64,000 nt of DNA, taken from Adenanthera pavonina (Eukaryota; Streptophyta; Magnoliopsida; Fabales; Fabaceae). The stretch spans positions 3,921,001 to 3,985,000 of the forward strand of contig JAIVEN010000015.1 in the NCBI GenBank assembly GCA_026686845.1. The letters run 5' to 3'. Positions 25,060 to 38,148 of the stretch are shown here, one piece after another. The translations under genes were made by a program, and so were the position numbers. The notes below the pieces were generated by a model. It was not told the DNA's origin and ran no database searches. It worked only from the letters and a program-made list of their open reading frames with translations. The number at the start of each line of letters is the position of its first letter. The stretch's first letter is position 1.

Positions 25060-27255
25060 TCATGGAAAAAGCTGTACATAACCAGTCAACACAGCAATTC
25101 CTAGTATTATAAGAGGTGGAAGAATCACAAAAGCTCCTATGGTAGCAAAGAATACCGAATCATTCCTTTGAGAAACTTCATCTAGGTATGCCTGTCTTCT
25201 GATATTTCTCCTTTGCGAAATGGTCAAGAACTTGGCGCTCACTTTCTTCAATTTCTTTCCTAAAGGAATGCTAAAATCATCATCTCTGTCTCCTATCAAC
25301 TGTGCAAGCTGTTCTCGGATTGTGAGTTTGCGCGAGCTGCTGTCACTTTCACAACCTAGAAATCAGAAATGGCTTCAAAATTGTTATTCCTCTCCCCAGA
25401 ACTTTCAGAAACGAAGAGGAACCCAATTTGAGAAAGAGGCTCTCGAGAGATTTCTCTTGCTTTTGTATGGCAATAATAGATGCATAACATGAAAATGCAT
25501 AAAAATGTTTCACTAGTTAGAAAATGCAAGGGAGGGAGACATGAATATATTGTGTTGAGTTTCCTTAGTGTCATTCAATTTTTAACCTTTCTAGATAGTT
25601 ATAACTCTACCATATTACCAAACATGTTACCAAGAATGGAAAAGGTTATATTACTATAACCAGATATTATTTCAGAGTTTGGTCTACGCATAACAATATT
25701 CCATGATTGAAATTTGAAACACAATTGACAAAAGGGAGGTAGTTTAGGTCTCTCCTTATTAACATGGGTTCAACTCTTACGGACAGTAAAATCTTAAATG
25801 CACAGAGCAAGATCACAGGGGAATAGATATAGTTTCCGGTATAATCCAAAGACTCCTCAGATCATAATACCAAACAACAAAAGTGGGAAAATGTTTTTTT
25901 GGAGATCTAAAACGTCCACAATGGAGAATGATGTGGTGTGCACATTTTTCCTATGTATGCCATTAAGGGGGTAAAGGACTTCAGAGACAAGCTATTGTCA
26001 TTTGGCATTTTACTTAAATGGCAGAAACGTGATCTTTATCACGTTCTGAATTTGATGATACTCTCTTGCTCTAGGACATTTTTCCTTCTAAACTTTAGAT
26101 ATCAACATGTACCTTCTTAAGGCGTACATATTTTTTGCACCTTTCATTTAACGACAACTCTGAAAAGGAATGTTTGATGGGAATCAAGTGACATTAAAAA
26201 ACCAGAGGACAATCAATTTGTTTTCCGCAATACAAATCATTGACATAAAGAGATAGTGATTTACTTACCATTGACTGATGAGCTTGTTGATGTAAGTTGC
26301 TCCAAGAGACCAAGCTGTGTGCGAGCAGAGGACAAAGATCCTAATACCATAAGTCATAAAAGAATATCAGGGACTTCTATAAAAGGGCACAAATAACTGT
26401 AACCAATAAGGTTCAGGATATGAACAAGTTGATTAGCATGAACTGTCCTTAACAATAAGTAGCTCTGAAGCTTACGAAGCAAAAAGTAAGCTCTGGCAAG
26501 ATGGGAGTTTCTTTCATTATTTTTCCGTCTCTCTATTTTTTTTTCATTTACACTAAAAAGAATAGCACAAAATTTCCTGCAACTTAATCTTATAAAGGAT
26601 GCAAGTTTCTTGTGTAAGAAATTAGAAACAATCAATATAATAAAATATATAGCAAGTGGTATCCTTCACAAGCCACGAGAAGTGTGGTTCGTTCCTCATG
26701 GTGCAACGCATGGGGATCCACCTAATTTTTGTAAATACATATAGCATATGACTTGTTGAAATTCAATCAAAAGACATTCCAACACCAACTGCTTCCTCTT
26801 TTTCTATCATCAAGGTGTGTTGTGTTAAGCTCTGAGTGACAGAATCCAAATCAACGACTACTTTTGTTTTCATATATCAGAAACATCACCAATTACATAT
26901 GATAACCCAACAAGACTCACTAAGAACAAAGAAAGGAACTCAAAAGTTGAATAAAAAGCTAAAGGGCATTCTTCTGAAAGAAAGTCCATTCTGCAACTTA
27001 ACAACTAACATGAAAATTCACTCCCAATCCCTTAAACCCAGGTTTGAATTCAGCCCAAAACCAAACAAAAAGCAAAAAGATCAACGTCATACCAGCAGGG
27101 GAATCTTCCTCTGTAACTCCACCCTCAGTGCCTTGTGACCGAGAAGGCGTTCTGGTTGAAGAAGAATGGTAGAATTTGAGGAGAGAATTATGTTTCCTGG
27201 TGAGAAAGGAAGGTTTTGGATGAAGAGAAGCGGTGGTACTGAGATTGACGGCCAT
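25060..27255 (-). CDS. Predicted plastid-targeted small membrane protein, three exons
   Basis: Proposed exons on the minus strand: 27093-27255, 26269-26340 and 25060-25355, with GT-AG introns of 752 and 913 bases; all junctions are phase 1 and join to 176 residues. The N-terminus (rich in Ser, Thr, basic residues, nearly no acidic ones, starting MAVNLSTTASLHPKPS) looks like a chloroplast transit peptide. A basic central part (KKLKKVSAKFL, QRRNIRRQAYLDEVSQRND) precedes one strong membrane helix near the C-terminus (about 147-172, ending in GYVQLFP). It resembles small single-span plastid membrane proteins conserved in plants, but I cannot name it or its function. No break is seen. A damaged copy of its last exon lies at 18131-18866. 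Confidence 0.82.
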
Positions 27256-27299
27256 GGGGTTTTACTTCATGTGCGATTTCTAGTTGTGATTCCCATTGA

Positions 27300-29194
27300 T
27301 TTTGAATTGGCCTTGAGCTTAAGAATTGGATTCTCATGTTCAAATTGGCCTTTGGGGACTATACTTACTGGTCTGAAATTGATTGAGCAAAAGGAGCGGC
27401 TCACCGCCACAAATATTGAGGGGTTTATATTATATTCGCAGTTTCCAGGTAATTTCATTTCGATTACGATTAGCCCTCCTCTCCATGTGTCCAAGTATTT
27501 GATGGGTAAGATGATGTTGTGTTGTAATGATTCGTGTTTCCAGGGATATAATATTTTTTTCAATTATGATAATATATAAATAAAAAATATAAAATAATAT
27601 TTTATTAAATTATAATTTAAATGTTTTTTTTTTCATAATTCCCAATATCCTATTTTACTGATTAATTTAACTACATTTTTCTAACTATGTTAATTCCCAA
27701 ATGAGTAAGAGTTCTTTTAATGTAATTTTTTCTATTCAATTATGGAATACCTTACTTAAAATTCATTGAGTCACTTTTATGTGATCAAACATTGTTGATA
27801 AATGTTAATATATTTATCATTTAATAGTTCAAAAATGATTTGCGTTCATGTAGTATTTAAGTAATATAATTATATTATCGAAGTAGAGAGGAAACACGTG
27901 TTTTCTGTATATTATAAAAAATTACATAATAAGCCACAATGTTTACAATTTATAAAGAGTGTGAATTCTTATAAATTTTATTATATATTAATATTGATAT
28001 TTTTTAAAATGCTAAATATTATTTATTATTTAAAAATATTGAATAGTTATTGTACTTTACAGTAAAGCTCCAAAGATATAAAATCAGAGGGGGTAGCATT
28101 AATCAATATATTGTTAGAGAGCTGTAAACTTGAATGGTGGGAGGGGATGCGGGCCAAGAGAAAGCATAAAAATAGAGGGATTCTAGTGGCATTAAATATT
28201 TCAGTAAATTATTGATTTTACAATTTAAATTTTTGAAATTAAAAATAAAAAATAATACAATCAGTGAGAGTTTACATGAAATTTGTTATCTTTTTCTTTC
28301 GATTGACTTTTTTTATTTTGAAAGTTACAAATTCAACAAAAAAAAATCAATGCATTACTTCTTTCTGCCTTTCTCCCATTATATTCCTTGTGGAATGGTA
28401 AAAAAAAATTCAATGATCATGTGAAGTTAAAAACATATGAAATGCTTATGAAATAAGAAACATTTATATATATATATATATGAAAAATAGAAGGATATAT
28501 AGAAAATAAATGGAAATAAAAATAGACTTCATTTTTCCTCTCCATCATTATGTGTCAATTATGATTATTTCAACAGCATTTTATAGGCTTCGGATTCATA
28601 TTTGAAGGCTTTTTTAATACTAAACAACATTTATAATAAAACATGCCGTATCAAATACCAGTACTTGAGAACTAAGTATAAGTAAAAATATAAGATTTAT
28701 TTATTTATTTTATTTGTTTGTTTGTTTGCTGGCAATAACGCTTATACATTAAAATAAGGGGAAGACAAGCTTGCAAACTTAATATATTTTTTTTGTAAAA
28801 TTTAAATTTAAAAACAAGTTAACAATATTAATATCAAAAGTGAATTATAAAATAAATAATTCATGAAAGAAATTCAATTGTCTTTATTTGATTGGAATAA
28901 AGTATTTTTCTTAACTAACTGATTAAAAGGTTCACAACCTAAGGAGCACATTTTCTTCCTGTGGTGCTTACTGCTAAGCTCCCTAATCAGCAGTTTGATT
29001 AATCATTTTGATTTTGGTTCTTTCTTTTATTGGAATTTTTATTTTGATTCTAAATCAATATCAGCATTATATTATCACAAAAACAAAATAAGAGATGCTA
29101 TTTATTTACTATCTTTTAGGAATTTTTTTTCTTTAATTCCTTAAAATTTGAGAAAACAACCATAGTATAATGGTATTTTCACTCATAGTATGTA
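27300..29194. other. AT-rich intergenic spacer
   Basis: It includes the upstream region of the plastid-protein gene. The rest, from about 27560, is strongly AT-rich with no supported gene. A (TA)n tract lies at 28466-28482. Confidence 0.6.
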
Positions 29195-29801
29195 AGATAT
29201 TAAAAACTGAACTAATCATTGAACTAGTCATGAGACTGGTTTAAGGTTCAATAGTTCAACCGTGGTTTAACTGTAATAAAATTACTAGTAATAAAATTAA
29301 TAATTTTTTAATAATATATATTATATATTATTAAAAAAATATTATTAATAAGTTTTATAATTTAATATTAAAATCTAAATAAGTTAATATTCATCTATAA
29401 CCATATTTTAAATTCAAAATAATTAAGTAATATTTTATTTTCATATTATTTGTTTAATAAATTTATCATTATTAATAATTATATATTATAATAATACTTA
29501 TAAAATATTATAATGTAGAAAGAAAAAATTTATAAAATAAATAATACTATTTAGTACTAAAAATAATACTATTTTATCTTAAAAACTAAAAAAATTTAAA
29601 AGAATTTTAAAAATTATGACTGGTTCAAACTAGTTCTGGATCGGTTCCCAACCAATTTCCACCGATTGACACTCAATTCCATCGATTTTTTACTAATTCT
29701 AAAATCTTCCGATTCAACTCTTCTTTGAACCAGACCTAACATTAATTTCTAGTTTAACTCATTGAATCAGTTAATTTGATTCAGTTTTTAATACATTGAT
29801 A
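29195..29801. mobile_element. Inverted-repeat element of about 600 bp
   Basis: The left end (atattaaaaactgaacta) and the right end on the other strand (gtattaaaaactgaatca) are inverted copies. Next to them are related words (attgaactagt; gattcaatgagttaaact). The centre is very AT-rich and non-coding. I infer an old MITE. Confidence 0.5.
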
Positions 29802-29807
29802 ATATAT

Positions 29808-30097
29808 AATACTCCCTTCAATCTTTAATATAAAATCATTTTAAATGAATTACGTGAATTAAGAATGAGAGTTAAAGTAAATTAGAGAGTTAAAACTAAT
29901 TAACTATTTTGATTTATTTAAAAATTACAATATTTTTTCAAAACTATCGTTATTTAATCACTTTCTCTCTTTCTTTGAGATAATTAAATAGGGGTATTTT
30001 TTTAAAATGTATAATAAATAGTATTTCGTATTCTGTAAATAGTCTTATATTTAGAATTAAGGCAAAATATCATATATTTAGAACCAAAGGAGTATTA
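29808..30097. mobile_element. Stowaway-like MITE
   Basis: The left end is tactcccttcaatctttaat and the right end on the other strand is tactcctttggttctaaat, both flanked by TA. About 290 bp, non-coding. The pattern is typical of Stowaway elements. Confidence 0.6.
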
Positions 30098-30949
30098 ATT
30101 TTAATTAATAAAATTTTCCTCTAATTAAATGCTCCTAATTATGACAAGAAAAATAAATGCTCTTAATTGAAACAATGAGTTACCATTCAAATGAATCACT
30201 CATAAAAAAGTACTAATAAACATAAGTAAATCAATAATATATATAATAAATTTTATAGAAAAAAGTCACACTCTTCATTAGCAGTTGTGACATTTGATTT
30301 AATGAATAGAATTCACTTTTAGTTTAATTAAATCTGAATCAAATGGCACTGGGGCATCCTAAGGCCGAAAATCTATATAAACTATTTTGAGTATGTTGTT
30401 TATAACTCTAAAGTAAAGATAAAATAAGCCAAATTTGTATAATCATTAAAATATAATGTGACTAGAAAGGCCCCTCGTAGCATATAGAGGATTAAAAATG
30501 CTGTCACACAATTACACAGTACAAAAAAGCTGGATTAATAATAATTCGAAAGTATAATTCATTTTATTTTATTATAATAGTAATAATGAATAATAATATA
30601 CTATGTTGATTGTTCTGGGGAAAAGGAACAAGGAACAAAACTGAAAGGCTAGTTTGGTCATTTCAGTTCATAAGAAACGGACGACTTGAAAACTGAAGCA
30701 AATATAGCCGTTGGAGCGAGGCCATTCAGTATATTCTATCATTCTTCAAGCCCTTTTTGTTCGCATTTTTTTTTTAATTCTTCACTAAAACTGGCCACGT
30801 CGAATAGATTCAAAGCATCAATATAAGTTTCTTCTCCAATGGAAAGCCACCAACTTCGCATAAATTCCCTCTCTCTATCCCTCTTTCTTCACTCCATCAT
30901 GTAAAGCAACCCAGTAAGGAAAGAAGAAGGTGAGATCTTCAGTGCTTTA
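30098..30949. other. Spacer and promoter side of the lipase-like gene
   Basis: AT-rich to about 30610, then less so. The 5' leader of the gene at 30950 probably lies from about 30720 on (CT-rich from 30865). Confidence 0.5.
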
Positions 30950-33649
30950 ATGGCGAAACGCGTTTCTGACGATGAGGTTTCGAACCAGGTGGACAAAGAC
31001 GAAGAGGAATCACACCCTTACGCGTTTCATGTCTCTGGTCCTCGCAATCTGACCACCCTTAATTGGAAAGACCTCATCAATTCTAGTTGGTAAGTACTCC
31101 AAATCTCACTGACTTTGATCTAAATTTAGCCTCTTGCATCGGGATCTGACTAGTTCTTGAGTACTCAAGCTTCATTTTTCACCTTACTCCTTGATAATTA
31201 CTTCTGTTCAAGCAAGTTCGAAACAGGGCACCGTTTGTTTATCATTTTTTGGGGGTTTCTGCAGACTTGAGCATAATGGGATTTCACTAATGAACGTAAA
31301 GCTGAAAGCTTTTCGAAATGGATGATCTCTAGGGTTTTCTTTTGCGGTGTTCTGATTAGATTTTGTAGATTTAGCAGGATGGGTTTTGAGATAAGAATGT
31401 AAAGTTGAAAGCTTTTGAAATGGGTTTCCAGTATTTTGGTTTTAAGTAACTATGACGAAATGGAAGAAGATAAGAAAATTCATGAACTAGGAGGTTGGAT
31501 TTCAAAGATACAATTAATTGTTTTGAGTTTAGTAGTTGCTTTGACTTTTTCCAGAGATCTAACTAAGAAGTATTGTTTAACTGGATTTCCAAATCTGTGG
31601 AGATTGATAATTTATATACTTAGTTAATAATAATTTTCACGTCATGTTTAGTTATGATTGTCTTTCTGTGATTGGTTAATTTCTTTAAGTAGTTTGGGTA
31701 ATTCTTGAAAATTGGCATATCTGTTGTTGAATTGTTGTTCTGGTACTAAATTTCTTAGTTGTTTTAATATTTAAGCATTGAAAATGGAAATTTGAGTACC
31801 CTAATTTACTGCATTTCCTTAACTATTATCAACAATTTAATGTGATTATTTTCTATTTGGATTTCTGGATTAGCTTAATTAATATAGTCAAAGCCAAGAC
31901 AACAAGAGATTGAATTTTTGCATTATGTATTTTCTTAATTTGAATATTCTTAATCATTCAGCAATTAAAAGTAGTTGAACTACATATACTATATGTTTTT
32001 TATTCTTTAGATCTAGTAGACATTGAACATCTCATATCTTAGTGGCCAGGTTAGAAACCATATATTTTTATAATACATTTTTTTAGCAAAATTGTCTCCT
32101 CTATAAAATATAAACACAAATTCAACATTTAGATTTAAGTCAAAAACTTTTTCACAAAATTCTTTTTAATTGATCTCCTGATATAACAGGGAAGATATCT
32201 CAAATAACAAAAAATAATTTCAATATTTTCACTATCATTTATAAAAATCATGATTTAATTTAAAATATATATAAATAAAATTGTAAATTTTGCACAGTCA
32301 AAAAGCTCTTATTTGTATCAATAAGCTTCTAATTAATTAATACAATCTTGTTTGAGGCAAAACAACACATCTCTGTTTGAGTCTTTTTTTTTAATTTAAA
32401 ACAGAGACATGTCCTATTGAGCTTTAATCTTTGTGCAGTGTTAGTGGTACCTTTGATTTCTAATTAATTTTGATTATCTCTGTTTCAACAAAACAGAGAC
32501 ATATCACTATAACCTTTGAACCCAGATTTTCATTTTCACATTCTTCCGATAATTCAATCCACTTAATCTATATCACGGAAATTTCCTTACAGGAAGGATC
32601 CGAATTACAAAAGAACAGTGATCGCATGCTTCATCCAATCCGTCTACCTCCTGGAGCTAGACAGGCAAGAGAATAGATCCCAATCCAACGCTCTAGCCCC
32701 AAACTGGTGGATCCCCTTCAAGTACAAGCTCACCAGAACCCTAATCGACGAACGCGACGGATCCATCTTCGGCGCCATCCTCGAATGGGATCGATCCGCC
32801 GCCATGGCCGACTTAGTCCTCATCAGACCCAGCGGAGCCCCCAAGGCCGTGCTCGCACTCCGAGGCACGCTCCTCAAGGGCCCCACCATCCGCAGAGACA
32901 TCGAAGACGACCTCCGATTTCTCGCCTGGGAAAGCCTCAAAGGATCCGTGAGGTTCAGGTCAGCCATGGAGGCTCTCAGATCTGCTTGCGATGAGTATGG
33001 GAGTGGAAATGTGTGTGTCGCAGGACATTCTTTAGGTGCAGGTTTCGCTCTTCAGGTCGGAAAGGCTCTGGCCAAGGAAGGGATTTACGTGGACACACAT
33101 CTGTTTAATCCACCTTCTGTTTCAATCGCCATGAGTTTCAGAAACATTGGAGAGAAAGCTGAGGTTCTCTGGAAAAAAGTGAAGAAATCCTTAGGCTCGA
33201 ACCCGGATCCCGAGGATGATAACAACAAATTGTCATTGAGCGGACTCCAATCTGGATCCCGGTCAGGTAATTGGATGACCCGATTAACGAGTTGGAAGGG
33301 TTCGAGTAGATGGGTTCCGCATTTGTATGTGAACAACAGTGATTATATCTGTTGCTCTTATACCCACCCGGATGGTGGTGAGGACGGCGGAGGAACAGGC
33401 GAGAAAGATGGAGACAAGGAGAATGTGAGGCCGGAAAGCAGCGGCAGCGCGCAAACCGCAGCAAAGTTGTTTGTGGTGACCAAGGAGAAGCAGAAGTTTC
33501 TTGAGGCTCACGGGTTGGAACAGTGGTGGTCCAGTGATGCGGAGCTCCAATTAGCTATACATAATAGTAAGTTGATAACAAGGCAGCTTAAGTCTCTGTA
33601 TAATGTGGCTTCTACACAAATAACACAAGGAAAGGGGAAGCTTAAGTGA
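30950..33649 (+). CDS. Alpha/beta-hydrolase, class 3 lipase-like (At4g10955 type)
   Basis: Two exons, 30950-31089 and 32593-33649, with a 1503-base GT-AG intron; the donor splits a Trp codon (TG|gtaagt, acceptor cttacag|G) and the join gives 398 residues. The nucleophile elbow AGHSLGAG places the catalytic Ser at about residue 193; upstream, ALRGTLLKGP resembles the oxyanion-hole region of class 3 lipases. The family is named 'GDSL esterase/lipase At4g10955' in databases although the motif seen is GHSLG. It probably hydrolyses an ester or acyl lipid in the cytosol; no signal peptide is visible. A flexible Gly/Glu-rich stretch lies near residues 305-330. The second exon is much richer in G and C than its flanks. 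No break is seen. Confidence 0.92.
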
Positions 33650-33878
33650 GAAAATTATTGTAGATATTTACTTATTTTTTGGATTTGGTTGTTTGAGAAA
33701 TGACTCGTTTTTGCTCGTATACATATGTTTGTGTTGTTGTTCTTTTGTTAATTGGTTTTGTTGCTTTACATGGAGATAAATGATGTGAGCCTTCTTTGCT
33801 TTATTTTGTGTCTGTGATATATAACACATCCCGCCCCGTACCAATTATGAAAAATGAAAATTCTAAAGAACACTAAAT

Positions 33879-33887
33879 CAAATAAGA
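33879..33887. repeat. Left target-site duplication of the MULE
   Basis: CAAATAAGA directly before the left terminal repeat. It differs at one position from CAAATACGA at 45551-45559. Nine bases is the usual target duplication for Mutator-like elements. Confidence 0.75.
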
Positions 33888-35180
33888 GGTTTTTGAGTAA
33901 AATATAATAAATAAATAAATTATTTATTAATATATGTTGTGTCAGAAGGAATTTATCAATGATTTATATTAATAAAAATATATGATTAGAAAATTGATGA
34001 ACGCGTTGCGAATAAATTGATCAATGGATACACGATTTTTTTTTTTAAAATAAAAAAAAAAGTCGATTGGCTATTGATTATTAATCGACTTGCTTTTATT
34101 TTATATTTTTAATTTTTTTCACCAGACTTATTTTTTTACATATATATATATGTGTGTATCTGTTCCGTTACTATAATAAGACGTGTTCTTTTTACAGAAT
34201 TTTATTTTAAAAAATAAGGAATATAATAGATTATTTTTAATATGCGATAAAAATTCTTCAATTAGTTTATAATATAATATAAGATGAATGAAGTTACAAC
34301 AATACAATAATTTAATGTGTATAATGATTAGAATTAATGATTTTTATAATTATAAAAAAATAATAGTTTAGAAAATAAAAAAATTGAGATTCATTAGTTA
34401 ATCAATTTTTTTAAATAAAGAAAGTAAGCCCATTGTGTAGGCCATTGACTTATTAATGGGTAATTTTTTAAAAAAGAAAAAGATATTTCAAGACATGTAA
34501 TAAAAAATATTCTCAAATCATTAGTTTTAGTTGAAGAGTTAATTTATCTCAATTGAAAATTTAATTTATATGACATGTAAATTTTTAAATTAGGTTATAA
34601 TTGAGAAATATTGTTAGTTCTGAGTAATTACTTGTTGTTTCTCCCTTTTTTTTAACCATTCAAAAGCAAGTCGGTTGGTTACCCAATCGACTTGCTTTTT
34701 TTTTTAATAAATGAATTTTATTTTAATGAACTTTCTTTTATTTTTTTAAAATGTTTTTAGACATCGTCTTTCAATCTATCTCAGGTGATTTTTTCTCTCA
34801 TAATATGTAGTAATTTATTATTTTTATCATTTATTTATTATATTATTAGTGTTGTAAATTATGTTATATTTAATTAAATGGGTGAAATTAATAGAAGTAA
34901 AATTTGAAATTTTTATTTTTTTTAATTTAAAAATGTAATAAATGTTTCTTAATATACGTAAAATCTCTCTTATTATCTTATAATATGGGACAAAGAGAGT
35001 AATAAAAATATAATGATTTTGTTTGTATAATGATTAGAATGAATTATTTTTATAATAAACAGAAAAAAATAGCTTATAATAAAAATTATAACTAATTTAT
35101 TATTAGGAGATAATTGTTGGTAAATAAATCTATTAAATATCAAATAGTGTGTGTATTTTTTAAAATAAAGTATAGAATTG
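33888..35180. repeat. Left long terminal inverted repeat of the MULE
   Basis: It pairs in inverse orientation with about 44385-45550. Landmarks in both arms: the end GGTTTTT(T)GAGTAA, a (TA)n/(CA)n tract next to tcNgttccgttac, and tcttataatatgggacaa near the inner end. This arm lacks about 55 bases present in the other one near 45320-45375. Confidence 0.88.
34666..34695. other. Subterminal hairpin in the left MULE arm
   Basis: GCAAGTCGGTTGG and CCCAATCGACTTGC pair around a short loop. Related words (aatcgacttgctttt, cccaattaacttgctttt) recur near 34085 and 35180, so the motif is spaced by about 500-600 bases and marks tandem units. It could bind the transposase; that is inference. Confidence 0.6.
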
Positions 35181-35660
35181 TCACCCAATTAACTTGCTTT
35201 TGTTTTCTTTTATTTTTTTAATAAACTTTTTATTTTAACGACTCTTTTATTATTATTTTTAGATATGTTTTCTCTATATCATATTATTAAGATAAAATGA
35301 GGTTTTTTTTATAATATAAGATAATATCTTTTGTTATTGTTATTTCTTATTTTTTGAATTATTAGTATTATAAATTATCTTATATGTAATGAAAGAAGTA
35401 AAATTATTAGGGGTAACATTTGAAAATTTTATTTTTTAAATTTAAAAATGTAATAAATGTTTCTTAATATATGTAAAACTTCTCCCATTATCTTATAATA
35501 TGGGACTAAGAGAGTAACAAAAATACAATGATTTGATTTGTATAATTATTAGAATGAATTATTTTTATAAAAAATAGAAAAATAATAGTTTATAATAAAA
35601 ATTATAATTAGTTTATTATTAAGAAAATATTAATAGTAAATAAATCCTAACAAATATCAA
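35181..35660. repeat. Inner tandem copy of the MULE subterminal repeat
   Basis: The stretch from about 35180 to 35660 repeats 34690-35150 in the same orientation (shared words: aattacttaatNtttctta, cttataatatgggacNaagagag, attagaatgaattatttttata). This copy has no partner in the right arm. Confidence 0.7.
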
Positions 35661-35917
35661 ATAAAAAAATATTAGATCATTATTATTGTTTAATAATCAT
35701 AAAAAAGATAAAAAATTAATTAAGAGTTGAAAAAGTTAAATAATAAATAATTAATAATAAGCAACTAATAATGATAAAATAACACTATAATTAAGTAGCA
35801 AATATGTAAAACTGCTAATGTAAATTTAATAATTAATTGATAAAAATAATTGATTATAAAATGAAAATGATGATTGATTAGTAATAATTAGCTATTATGT
35901 ATGAAAATTTGCTCATC

Positions 35918-38146
35918 TCATACATAGTGACTACCGGTACCACATCTTGCTCTTCTTCTATTACGTCGTGGTCATTCTGGTTGTATGTCCTCTTCTGTAT
36001 GGTGCAATTCAGGTAAATCAATTCTTGATGGTGTTTGTACAGTATTCAAATCAAACCAAGTAGAGTCAGCCAGAGAAATTGACTGGCGTGGAGTCTCAAA
36101 TGTTTGATTTGATGGCTCACTATGTTGAAATGAAGACATGTTGTACTCGGTATTGAATAATGTTGAGTCACCCAATAAAGACATGAATGATCCAGACTGA
36201 TAAGGAATAGGAGAGCTAAATGGGGGCAATGAGGATGGCGGCATGAAAGAAGAAGATGCAGCTCTTACAAATATACTGGATGTGGTTGAAGTAGTAGCAT
36301 GATCTCGTTGCATTGTATTTTCTTCTTGAGAAGCAATTGGTGGCCTGGTTGATAAATAGCCATCACGTCATTTACTTGGTCTTCTATGCTGAGGAATCTG
36401 TGGACGTGGTGGCTCTTGCGCAGGTGGAGCAGGCTCAAGTTCTATGTTGAAGCATTACTCTCTCATTGCAATCAATATATTACGTTGGTCCTGAGCTACC
36501 CTTGTATGAAAATCAGTTGACATTTCTGGAGGGTAAGTAATGGCAAGCCTATACAAATCTTCAGCTATATCAGCATGAAATTAATAATAAAACATTAGAT
36601 TATGATGTTGTCTATGTTTAGAAAAAAAATACAATGAGGGTGAAAAGAGATGAAGAAGTTACCACATAACCAGTTGCACTACTAGTAGGATGGATCCAAC
36701 GTCGCGTACGTCTCCAATACCACTGCATGTACTCAGATGTACGATGAAACACCTCATTTGCTTGAGGAGCATCAATAATAGCGTAAGGCCAATTAAACCA
36801 TGCTTTAAGGAAGATTTTGTGAGCTTCAATCCAATTTTTCGAGGTTTTCCCTCGCAACTGTGTTGTGTGAAAATCGTCAAAGTTAGTCCAAGGCATAGGA
36901 ATTGGCTGCTGAAAACCAAATTGCCTTAGAACACGATCATAGTGATGCCATTCTATTATGTGAAAGCATATAAGGGGGACAGAAGCACGCCAAATATCAC
37001 TTGTTTCCAAGCAATAATCTAGAATGAGGCCAAGATTCCTAGGAGATTCATAGGGCTACCAAATGTTCTCATTATCAGCCATTGCATCAAGTAAACTCCT
37101 ATAATGTCGTAAGGCCGAGCGATTAGAATGAGGGGCTAATCGTATATTCCTCCACCTATGATTATAACAAAGAACATGTTAAAATAAGTATGATTTTATT
37201 AAGTTAATATGAAATATTTATAGTGCATTTTTAGTATACCAAAATCCCAATGGTGGTAAAAGAGGATAAACATCATTATTTGGACTCAATGATGGTGGTC
37301 GCTCTGGTGCTAGTACAGGAAAGCGATCCCATGCCCATAAATGCAGTAATGCTAAGCAGCCACCAATATTCACCTCAGAAGGGTTAGTGACATTGCATAT
37401 TTCTCTGTATAGGTGAGCTAACACTGCTGAACCCCAACTATATTTTCCAACTTCCTTAAAATTTGCTAATAAAGGAAGATACATTAAATAAACCCTATGA
37501 CCAGACCTATCTAGCATCAAATATCCACCGATTAATTTAAGGATGTACACACATGCAAAATATTATTTTTCCATATTTGATGCATTATCATCCAACTGAC
37601 TAAAATGATATTCCAACCAATTCAAAAATAGCCTTTGTCCGTATATGTTCTCTGAAGGTGGACGAATTCCGAGGTAGCATTCACACACCTCTGGCCAATT
37701 ATTTGTTGTTTGACCAATTACAGGAAGTCCTGCACAAGGAAGGCCTGATTGTATAGCTACATCCTCTAAAGTTATGGTGTATTCTCCACGTGTAGTGTGA
37801 AAGGTATGAGTCTCAGGACACCACCTCTCAATAAGTGCAGAGATCAAACTTCGATCATACTCAAATTGGCCTAGTCGAGAAACACCGTAGAATCCAGCTT
37901 GTCTAAGATACTTAATTATTTGGATTGGAGGCTTACCCAATTGCATGAATCACCGAGTATTAAGGATTCTATCAACCTACAAAATAAATGGAAACAAAGT
38001 TGATAGAAAAGTATAACAATTAGTAATATGTAAAGATTTTTACTTACATTATTGTCCCATATTGCCTGTGAAATATGTCTCTCTTGTAGGTATAATAATG
38101 AGCCATCCACTGGGCCTGGTTAAATGACCTGATGTGGCTGCTCCAT
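35918..38146 (-). pseudogene. Plant-mobile-domain (PMD, MAIN/MAIL1-like) gene of the MULE, with seven in-frame stops
   Basis: On the minus strand from the ATG at 38146 the frame encodes a PMD protein. Recognisable are GPVDGSLLYLQERHISQAIW, then RLISALIERW-like and FHTTRGEYTITLEDVA segments, SWGSAVLAHLYREIC, and a C-terminus ending RCGTGSH. Introns have GT-AG ends (donor 38047 to acceptor 37977; another between about 37240 and 37155; another after 36660). The reading frame is cut by stops at 38120-38122, 37950-37952, 37563-37565, 37056-37058, 36455-36457, 36368-36370 and 35972-35974. Most could come from C-to-T changes (CAA, CAG or CGA codons), as expected for methylated transposon DNA. Host relatives MAIN and MAIL1 act in gene silencing and development; this copy is dead. 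Confidence 0.88.
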
Positions 38147-38148
38147 TT

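Noticed and set aside
25938..26120. 60-codon plus-strand frame
   Set aside because: It lies in the second intron of the minus-strand plastid-protein gene and resembles nothing.
32644..33550. Several open frames of 80-110 codons in other frames of the lipase-like exon
   Set aside because: They overlap the strongly supported hydrolase frame, have no family resemblance and follow from the high GC of this exon.
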